This document shows positions 1 to 5,018 of a stretch of 6,502 nucleotides of DNA, one piece after another; position 1 is the first letter of the stretch; every line of letters begins with the position of its first letter. The position numbers and the translations under genes were made by a program. Below the pieces are notes generated by a model that made no database searches, had not been told where the DNA came from, and saw only the letters and a list, made by a program, of their open reading frames with translations. This stretch comes from Gammaproteobacteria bacterium (GTDB lineage: Bacteria > Pseudomonadota > Gammaproteobacteria > BMS3Bbin11), in assembly GCA_030636465.1 (NCBI GenBank), contig DAOVWW010000087.1, positions 1 to 6,502 of the forward strand. Reading direction: 5' to 3'.

Positions 1-151
1 ATGGGATGATCAGGTTGAGGCCGGGTGTCAGTGTGGTACGATAGCGCCCAAAGCGCTCAATGGTATATTCCATACCCTGTTTGACAGTCTTAACGCCGGC
101 TATAATGACGACTATGGTTAGTACGACCAGTACGATGACAAATTCAGTCAT
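1..151 (-). CDS. qmcA: SPFH/Band 7 (stomatin-like, QmcA-type) membrane protein, N-terminal fragment
   Basis: Only the first 50 codons are present; the gene continues past the left edge of the window. The start is an ATG at 151-149, with a GGAG Shine-Dalgarno (complement of 162-165) a suitable distance upstream. Residues 4-20 form one hydrophobic membrane anchor. It is followed by a conserved stomatin-family entry segment: a VKQG turn, then IERFGRY at residues 31-37 and the PGLN-LIIP element at 43-50. This closely resembles the beginning of E. coli QmcA as I recall it. SPFH proteins assemble into large membrane-associated oligomers and often organise membrane microdomains or act with proteases or NfeD-type partners. 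Any such partner would lie outside the window. The membrane anchor and SPFH family are visible in the sequence. The QmcA name rather than another paralogue (paraslipin or a slipin) is inferred from a short fragment. Confidence 0.85.
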   Translation of the reverse strand, partial: MTEFVIVLVVLTIVVIIAGVKTVKQGMEYTIERFGRYRTTLTPGLNLIIP

Positions 152-264
152 GAAATATTACTCCAGATAATTTGATATGAGCTCAGTATGCGTAAATATT
201 GTATACCGACTTGCAGTAAATGTCGTGCAGTGAGGTATTTAGTGGTGATTTTGTTTATTGAAAA

Positions 265-591
265 TTATTCTGGTTTATATCGGACCAGTTTCGTTAATCC
301 ATGTTGCTTGTCCTGATACTGTATGGAGTCTTTGTCTAAAATTTCATAGATCATTTCATTTTTGCTGGCAGAGACACGTACTTTGTCTTTGCGTATCTGG
401 TATACAACGGTTACCCGGGTATCATTCAAAAGCATTGTAGACGGGGTGAATTCTATGGTTTTTATAGTTCCCCCGGTATCTGTTGACAGTAGCTGCCAAT
501 GGCCGATTAAAGGGTTCGGTTGTTCATTACAGGAAATAAGCAGTGAGCTAAGCAGGATAAGGATCGTTGTAAGTCGTGTGGAATTTTTCAT
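265..591 (-). CDS. Small predicted outer-membrane lipoprotein of unknown function (108 aa)
   Basis: The protein starts with Lys-Asn-Ser-Thr-Arg, followed by a hydrophobic stretch (residues 7-19) ending in the lipobox LLISC, with the lipidated cysteine at position 21. The residue after the cysteine is Asn, not Asp, so by the Lol rule sorting to the outer membrane is expected. The mature part is about 88 residues and rich in beta-prone segments. It has a G-H-W motif at 30-32, which recalls the GxW of small lipocalin-like beta proteins, and an LVRYKPE tail. I do not recognise a named family. I chose the ATG at 591; an in-frame TTG at 597 would add two residues, and neither start has a convincing Shine-Dalgarno. 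It lies 113 bases upstream of the QmcA-like gene on the same strand with no terminator visible between them, so co-transcription is possible but not shown. Confidence 0.75.
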   Translation of the reverse strand: MKNSTRLTTILILLSSLLISCNEQPNPLIGHWQLLSTDTGGTIKTIEFTPSTMLLNDTRVTVVYQIRKDKVRVSASKNEMIYEILDKDSIQYQDKQHGLTKLVRYKPE

Positions 592-627
592 ATTCAATTT
601 TTAAAGGTAGAAATATTATGCAGCTTT

Positions 628-655
628 TTGGAAGTTCGCTATTCTAAACTATGAT
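628..655 (+). promoter_or_regulatory. Predicted sigma70 promoter for the sensor kinase operon
   Basis: A -35 element TTGGAA (628-633) and a -10 element TATGAT (650-655) are separated by 16 bp. The -10 matches the consensus at five of six positions and the -35 at four of six. Transcription would start near 662, giving a leader of about 45 bases before the kinase start codon. The region is divergent: the lipoprotein gene is transcribed the other way, but its own promoter is not clear to me. Confidence 0.45.
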
Positions 656-693
656 AAGACAAATTGTAGATCATACATGACAGAAACATACTT

Positions 694-699
694 AAGGAG
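694..699 (+). promoter_or_regulatory. Shine-Dalgarno AAGGAG fixing the TTG start of the sensor kinase
   Basis: A near-perfect AAGGAG lies 6 bases before a TTG at 706 and 9 bases before a second TTG at 709. No ATG or GTG in the same frame fits, and the signal peptide begins directly at these codons. One of the twin TTG codons must therefore be the start, and the position of the site does not choose between them. Confidence 0.7.
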
Positions 700-705
700 T
701 CACTG

Positions 706-3081
706 TTGTTGAACGTTATTCGTTTACTCGTGTTTAGTATAATCATCTCTCCCTTACTGCCGCTATGGGCAGATCAAGGTATTCCTGATGTGCGTATTGG
801 CGTGCTGGCGTTTCGCGGCCATCAGCAGACCATGACACGCTGGCAGCCCATGGCAGATTATTTAAATCATTATATACCCGATGTGAATTTCCAGATTGTG
901 CCGCTTAACCTGCAGCAGGTACGCAAGGCGACGGCTGCTGAAGAGATTGATTTCGTACTGACGAACCCCGGCAACTATGTACTGCTGGAGCAGGAGTACG
1001 GTATTTCGAGAATTACTACACTCAAAAGGCATTGGAAGGGACATGAGTATTCACACTTTGGCGCAGTTATTTTTACTCGCAGAGATAACAGTGATATCAA
1101 AGAGCTAAAAGATGTAAAAGGACACTCGTTGATGGTTGTAAATGACCATGCATTTGGTGGTTTTCAAATGGCCTGGCGGGAGTTTAAAGATGCCGGTGTT
1201 GACCCGTTCAAAGACCTTGATGAAATCATATTTAATGGCTTTCCACAGGATAATATTGTTCATTCAGTCCTCAGTGGTGAAGCTGATGTTGGTACTGTGC
1301 GAACCGGGCTGCTTGAGAATATGGCCCTGGATGGCAAAATTGAGCTGGACAAAATTCATGTTCTGGGTAGCCGCAATATCGAAGGCTTTCAGTTTCAGTT
1401 AAGCACGCGTCTATACCCGGAATGGCCTTTAGCAAAATTGAAGCATACGCCTGATACCCTGGCCAGCCTGCTAGTGGTGGCGCTATTATCTGCGCCTGAA
1501 TCGGCGTTCTCTGTATCGGATTCCGACTGGATGAGCTGGACTATCCCTCTCGATTATTCGGATGTCCATGAGCTGATGATGGACCTGAAAATTGGCCCTT
1601 ATTTACCACACGGCAGCCACTCTATTAGTGAATTAGTACGTACCTATGCATACTGGATACTGGTGGTGCTGGCAGTGCTGCTGGGCCTGGCAATGATTAC
1701 CATCTACGTGCTGCAGGTAAACCGAAGGCTAATTTATACGCAACAGGTTTTGCGCGATCAGATAACAGAGCGTATTGGTATTCAGGAGAAATTAAATGAA
1801 CACCAGTCGTTTCTCGAGCAGCGTGTAGAAGAGCGTACACAAAGCCTGGCAAAGTTAAATTCAGCGTTGCAGCATAGCGAGGAGACACTGCGAGAGTTAA
1901 ATAGGGTGGTATCCGTATTCCCCGCACCACTTGAGGATAAAATAAGAGCACTCATTGAGCTAGGTAGAAAACATTTTGGTTTTTCAGCCGCCAGCATGTA
2001 TTGCAAGAATGATGAAGGCATTAGCCTGATGATGCGTGTAGGGGACGTTGCAGGTGCCGCTGGTGGCGGTTTACCGGTAGGCATCAGTGAAAGTGAATTT
2101 GACGATATGCTACAGAATGATGACATCATGTTGGCAGAAAGATCATTTTCTATGGATGGCACTACCGCTGGCAACACAGACTGGAAATCCTGCGTGGCGG
2201 TGAAAGTCGTGGTGGAGGGCCGGCCGTTTGGTTTTTTATGTCTTGCTGATGATAAGGATGTAACCCGTAACCTGGGTGAGGTTGATCGGGACATACTGCA
2301 GTTGATCACCGACTGGCTGGGCATGGAGTTTGCACGAAAACAGGCGAGTGACAGGGAACAGCAGCATTTGTCTGATCTGGCGCATGTCACGCGTTTGAGT
2401 ACTATGGGTGAGATGGCGTCAGGGCTAGCTCACGAGCTTAATCAGCCGCTCACTGCAATTGCTAATTACTTACGTGGCTGTTTGCGGCGCATAGCGAATG
2501 GCAATCTCGAGCCCTCTGAGCTGGAAGCTATCATGCTGCAAACGGTTAATGAGTCAGAAAGAGCAGCAGAAATAATTCGTCGTATGCGCGCATTTGTAAA
2601 CAAGGAGGACCCGCATCATGAATCTGTTGAGATTAATGATCTGATAAAGCGTGTTAGCGGCTTTATGCGTAGTGAAATGGAAAAGGAATCTATCGGATTA
2701 CAATTGTTGCTTGCTGATGATTTGCCAACTTTAATCGTGGACGCGATTCAGATTGAACAGGTGCTGCTGAATCTGATACGCAACGCAATAGATGCTGTTC
2801 GTGCCCCGTGGCAGGGTTCGCGTGAGATTAAAATTTTTTCACGCCTGAACGGTGATGATATGATTCATGTTGAAGTAATGGACAGTGGTTGCGGCTTACC
2901 AGAAGGAGAAGAGCAGCAGATATTTGATCCATTTTTTACGACTAAAGAAGAAGGCATGGGCATGGGGCTTTCGATTAGCAGAACAATTATAGAAGCGCAC
3001 GGTGGAGCTATGTATACTGATGCTAGCGGTAAAAATACTATTTTTGGAATCGCGTTGCCACAATCAGCAAGGGAGAATTAA
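706..3081 (+). CDS. TtrS-like membrane sensor histidine kinase with PhnD-type periplasmic ectodomain and GAF-like module
   Basis: This is a 791-residue hybrid. A signal-anchor or signal peptide covers residues 1-22. A PhnD/phosphonate-type periplasmic binding domain (about 28-300) follows, ending in the WTIPLDY...VHEL...GPY signature (278-299) typical of TtrS-like ectodomains. A transmembrane helix spans about 315-336 and a charged coiled coil 340-400. A GAF-like domain occupies about 400-545, then a HisKA dimerisation helix with the phospho-acceptor His576 in the motif AHELNQP. The HATPase domain has an N box (Asn689, Asn693), a G1 box DSGCG (726-730), an F box with DPFFTTK (741-747) and a G2 box GMGMGL (750-755). 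All catalytic motifs are intact, so the kinase should be active. Tetrathionate sensor TtrS is shorter (about 590 residues as I recall), and the extra length here is mostly the GAF-like part. The stop codon abuts the start of the response regulator, so the two form one operon. The actual ligand is unknown: tetrathionate or another small anion is possible from the family, but nothing in the window shows it. Confidence 0.93.
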   Translation: MLNVIRLLVFSIIISPLLPLWADQGIPDVRIGVLAFRGHQQTMTRWQPMADYLNHYIPDVNFQIVPLNLQQVRKATAAEEIDFVLTNPGNYVLLEQEYGISRITTLKRHWKGHEYSHFGAVIFTRRDNSDIKELKDVKGHSLMVVNDHAFGGFQMAWREFKDAGVDPFKDLDEIIFNGFPQDNIVHSVLSGEADVGTVRTGLLENMALDGKIELDKIHVLGSRNIEGFQFQLSTRLYPEWPLAKLKHTPDTLASLLVVALLSAPESAFSVSDSDWMSWTIPLDYSDVHELMMDLKIGPYLPHGSHSISELVRTYAYWILVVLAVLLGLAMITIYVLQVNRRLIYTQQVLRDQITERIGIQEKLNEHQSFLEQRVEERTQSLAKLNSALQHSEETLRELNRVVSVFPAPLEDKIRALIELGRKHFGFSAASMYCKNDEGISLMMRVGDVAGAAGGGLPVGISESEFDDMLQNDDIMLAERSFSMDGTTAGNTDWKSCVAVKVVVEGRPFGFLCLADDKDVTRNLGEVDRDILQLITDWLGMEFARKQASDREQQHLSDLAHVTRLSTMGEMASGLAHELNQPLTAIANYLRGCLRRIANGNLEPSELEAIMLQTVNESERAAEIIRRMRAFVNKEDPHHESVEINDLIKRVSGFMRSEMEKESIGLQLLLADDLPTLIVDAIQIEQVLLNLIRNAIDAVRAPWQGSREIKIFSRLNGDDMIHVEVMDSGCGLPEGEEQQIFDPFFTTKEEGMGMGLSISRTIIEAHGGAMYTDASGKNTIFGIALPQSAREN

Positions 3082-3711
3082 ATGCAGGATACTGTGCAAG
3101 AGGAAGCATGCGTTTTTATTGTGGACGATGATGCCAGTGTGCGTGATTCTCTGCGCTGGCTAATTGAGTCAGTTCAATTAAAAGTTTTATGTTTTGGTTC
3201 AGCTCAGGAATTTCTTGATGGTTATAAAAATCAGCAGACCGGTTGTGTGATACTGGATGTCCGTATGCCGGGTATCAGTGGGCTGGATTTACAGGAGGAG
3301 CTGAGGCAACAGGGCTTTGTATTACCGGTGATCATAGTCACCGGCCATGCTGATGTTCCTATGGCGGTGCGGGCATTTAAATCAGGGGTGTTTGATTTTA
3401 TTGAGAAACCGTTCAACGATCAGCACCTTATTGATCGAATTCAGCAGGCGATAGAAAAAAGCCGTAGCCAGAAGGTAAATATCCAGCGCCAGCAGGAAGC
3501 TGGAAATCGCCTGAAGAAACTCAGCAGCAGGGAAAAACAAGTGCTCGACTGTATCGTTGCGGGCAGTTCCAATAAAACCATGGCACGGGAGCTGGAGATC
3601 AGTGTAAAAACCATCGAGACACATCGTGCCAACCTTATGTCGAAAATGAAGGCTGGTTCTGTTTCTGAGCTGGTTCGAATTGCGCTGTTGGCCGAAAGAG
3701 GGAAGGAATAG
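3082..3711 (+). CDS. FixJ/TtrR-family response regulator (receiver + LuxR-type HTH)
   Basis: The 209-residue protein has a receiver domain with the acidic cluster Asp15-Asp17, phospho-acceptor Asp59 in LDVRMPG, switch Thr87 in VTGHAD, and Lys109 in the EKP motif. The VTGHADVPMAVRAFKSG stretch is typical of FixJ, TodT and TtrR receivers. A linker of about 25 residues leads to a LuxR/GerE helix-turn-helix, beginning LSSREKQVL at 147-155, with the recognition helix around SVKTIETHRANLMSKM (174-189). The ATG at 3082 directly follows the kinase stop at 3079-3081, with GGGAG at 3071-3075 as ribosome site inside the kinase gene. This suggests translational coupling and a one-to-one cognate pair. Its regulon is unknown; the nearest candidate target is the binding-protein gene that follows the terminator. 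Confidence 0.94.
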   Translation: MQDTVQEEACVFIVDDDASVRDSLRWLIESVQLKVLCFGSAQEFLDGYKNQQTGCVILDVRMPGISGLDLQEELRQQGFVLPVIIVTGHADVPMAVRAFKSGVFDFIEKPFNDQHLIDRIQQAIEKSRSQKVNIQRQQEAGNRLKKLSSREKQVLDCIVAGSSNKTMARELEISVKTIETHRANLMSKMKAGSVSELVRIALLAERGKE

Positions 3712-3722
3712 GTTTACGGTTT

Positions 3723-3770
3723 ACGTTTTAGGCTTTACGTAAAATCAAAACCCGTAAAACGTCTTTTTTT
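3723..3770 (+). terminator. Intrinsic terminator of the kinase-regulator operon
   Basis: ACGTTTTA (3723-3730) pairs perfectly with TAAAACGT (3755-3762), followed by CTTTTTTT (3763-3770). Inside the loop lies a second palindrome TTTACGTAAA (3734-3743), so the folded RNA can hold a nested hairpin. The stem is rather AU-rich, so termination may be partial and leave some read-through into the binding-protein gene. Confidence 0.6.
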
Positions 3771-3784
3771 CAGGGTAATCCCTG
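3771..3784. promoter_or_regulatory. Palindrome CAGGG-TAAT-CCCTG, possible regulator site upstream of the binding-protein gene
   Basis: Perfect 5-bp arms surround a 4-base centre directly after the terminator. A weak -10-like TAATAC (3833-3838) lies downstream with no good -35, which is the layout expected of an activated promoter. If transcription starts near 3844, the palindrome would sit roughly 60-73 bases upstream, a usual place for FixJ-family activators. A 5-bp inverted repeat can easily occur by chance, and no second copy is present ahead of the kinase gene. Confidence 0.25.
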
Positions 3785-3860
3785 ACCACCATCCCGAATC
3801 TACCCAATAGTTTTTAACTCTAGTTTCGTCTTTAATACTTCCCACCATACGGAAGGATTA

Positions 3861-4835
3861 ATGACTACCTATAAAACACTCTTTGTTTCGGCTTCTGCAC
3901 TTGCTCTCTCAGTGATGAGTTTGCACGCCTGTGCGAGCAAAGACGGTAAAAGTCATGACTACCGCACGTTCTTGAATAGCGGTGAGGTTGCGTACGGCCA
4001 GATAGGTGATTCATATAAAGCCGATCTGGTGATGTATCTGGCGGGTAACCAGTTTATGGTCATGCAGGAATTGATACAGGATTTTCAAAACAAAAACCCT
4101 GATATTACTTCGGTGTATGTTGAAACTATACCTCCCGGACAGATACTAAAGGGACAGATACTGAAGCAAGGCACAATTGAAGGTCAGAAAACATCAATGA
4201 CGCCGGACCTTTTTGCCAGCGTGAACTTGGGGCACCTGGAAAAATTACAGGTAAAGGGAATGATGAATAATCACATCATCTATACCCACAACAAGCTCGA
4301 ATTAATGGTTGCAAAAGGTAATCCGAAAAAAATCTCTGGGCCTAAAGATTTAGAGCGAGATGATCTGGTGCAGTCTCATCCGAATCCTCTGACTGAGGGG
4401 ATCTTTAAGTTTTATGGATCGAAGATGTTAAACGATCTTGGCATATATGAAAAAGTGACCGGTGATGCAAAATGCAAGGGTTGCTGGGCAGTACCAAATA
4501 AAACCTGGTTCACGTCACGCCATCATCGCGAAACACCATACAGAATTGAAAATAATCAGGCTGACGTAGGTATCGTCTGGGTAACGGAAGTCGTTGAAGG
4601 AATAAAGAAAGGACGTCAGGTAGAAGGGGTGGCAATTCCTGCACCCTACAACATGGCGCATAAAGTTGCTTATGCAATAGGAGTGCTTACGGAAGGACGG
4701 AACCAGGATAACGCACACCGTTATATGGAATACCTGGCGACCGAACAGGCACAGAATATATATGCCAGTTATGGCTTTGGTAAGGCAACAAAAGACGAGT
4801 TAATGGTTAAATCAATACTGGCTTCAAAAGATTGA
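3861..4835 (+). CDS. Orphan ModA/WtpA-like periplasmic solute-binding protein with CxxC pair
   Basis: The 324-residue exported protein has a type-2 periplasmic binding fold. The signal peptide covers residues 1-23 and leads to LHAC at 21-24. This could be a lipobox (Cys24, although His at -2 is unusual) or a signal peptidase I site. Fold landmarks resemble molybdate/tungstate binders: an opening strand and helix at 55-80 (DLVMYLAGNQ), a DLFASVNLGHLEKL block at 117-129 equivalent to the ModA 'DlF.SAd...m..L' element, LELMVAKGNP at 146-155, ADVGIVWVTE at 234-243, and a C-terminal EYLATEQAQNIYASYGFG helix and turn at 290-307. Unlike ModA, it has a CKGC pair (Cys205, Cys208) and a basic SRHHRET segment (219-225). 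No permease or ATPase gene is adjacent, so it may not serve transport. The start ATG is preceded by GGAAGGA at short spacing. The fold is well supported; the ligand is unknown. It sits between two terminators, so it is probably a single-gene unit. Confidence 0.85.
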   Translation: MTTYKTLFVSASALALSVMSLHACASKDGKSHDYRTFLNSGEVAYGQIGDSYKADLVMYLAGNQFMVMQELIQDFQNKNPDITSVYVETIPPGQILKGQILKQGTIEGQKTSMTPDLFASVNLGHLEKLQVKGMMNNHIIYTHNKLELMVAKGNPKKISGPKDLERDDLVQSHPNPLTEGIFKFYGSKMLNDLGIYEKVTGDAKCKGCWAVPNKTWFTSRHHRETPYRIENNQADVGIVWVTEVVEGIKKGRQVEGVAIPAPYNMAHKVAYAIGVLTEGRNQDNAHRYMEYLATEQAQNIYASYGFGKATKDELMVKSILASKD

Positions 4836-4876
4836 GTCTGTAGTTAGGTATTGTTGAAAAATTTCTTGGGAGTTTG

Positions 4877-4904
4877 TGGCGCACTTCGGTGCGCCATTTT
4901 TTTT
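4877..4904 (+). terminator. Strong intrinsic terminator after the binding-protein gene
   Basis: TGGCGCAC (4877-4884) pairs perfectly with GTGCGCCA (4889-4896) around a TTCG tetraloop, followed by eight T residues (4897-4904). The 8-bp GC-rich stem with a UUCG loop and U tract is a textbook Rho-independent terminator. It separates the binding-protein gene from the exporter gene. Confidence 0.95.
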
Positions 4905-4921
4905 GGCATTTTCCGTAGAAT

Positions 4922-4944
4922 TTATAATGACAAAATCATTATAA
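4922..4944. promoter_or_regulatory. Perfect 9-bp inverted repeat, candidate operator/promoter of the Atm1-type exporter
   Basis: TTATAATGA (4922-4930) and TCATTATAA (4936-4944) are perfect reverse complements separated by CAAAA. The left arm contains TATAAT (4923-4928), a consensus -10. A TTGGCA (4903-4908) lies only 14 bp upstream of it, so the -35 is poor or absent. A repressor bound here would cover the promoter. The half-sites resemble those of Fur-box sequences (ATAATGA/TCATTAT), but here five bases separate TGA and TCA instead of the three in the classic 19-bp Fur box. The regulator therefore cannot be named with confidence. Confidence 0.5.
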
Positions 4945-5018
4945 GACTTACCTGATGTAGAATATCATCATTAATCAGAACCTCCTTAATTCATTCTCAT
5001 CTGCTGGAATCTATCGCT

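Noticed and set aside
258..604. Plus-strand open frames opposite the small lipoprotein
   Set aside because: The minus-strand frame has a clear signal peptide and lipobox; the plus-strand frames have no ribosome site or recognisable features.
665..677. TGTA-GATCA-TACA inverted repeat as an autoregulatory operator of the kinase gene
   Set aside because: The arms are only 4 bp, the repeat would lie downstream of the predicted transcription start, and no matching copy occurs ahead of the binding-protein gene.
706..1605. The first third of the kinase gene as a separate phosphonate transporter binding protein (PhnD)
   Set aside because: The frame runs without interruption through a transmembrane helix into the kinase domains, and the end of the binding domain carries the TtrS-type PLDY...VHEL signature, so it is a fused sensor ectodomain.
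1782..2390. A 202-codon open frame on the minus strand inside the sensor kinase gene
   Set aside because: It is antisense to the well-supported GAF/HisKA coding sequence, is Ser- and Cys-rich without domain-like pattern, and has no promoter or ribosome site of note.
4473..4484. CKGC as a possible c-type haem-binding motif in the binding protein
   Set aside because: Haem attachment needs CxxCH; here the next residue is Trp, so covalent haem is not supported.
4953..4970. TGATG...CATCA inverted repeat between the exporter operator and its start codon
   Set aside because: Five-base arms around an eight-base AT-rich centre are expected by chance here.
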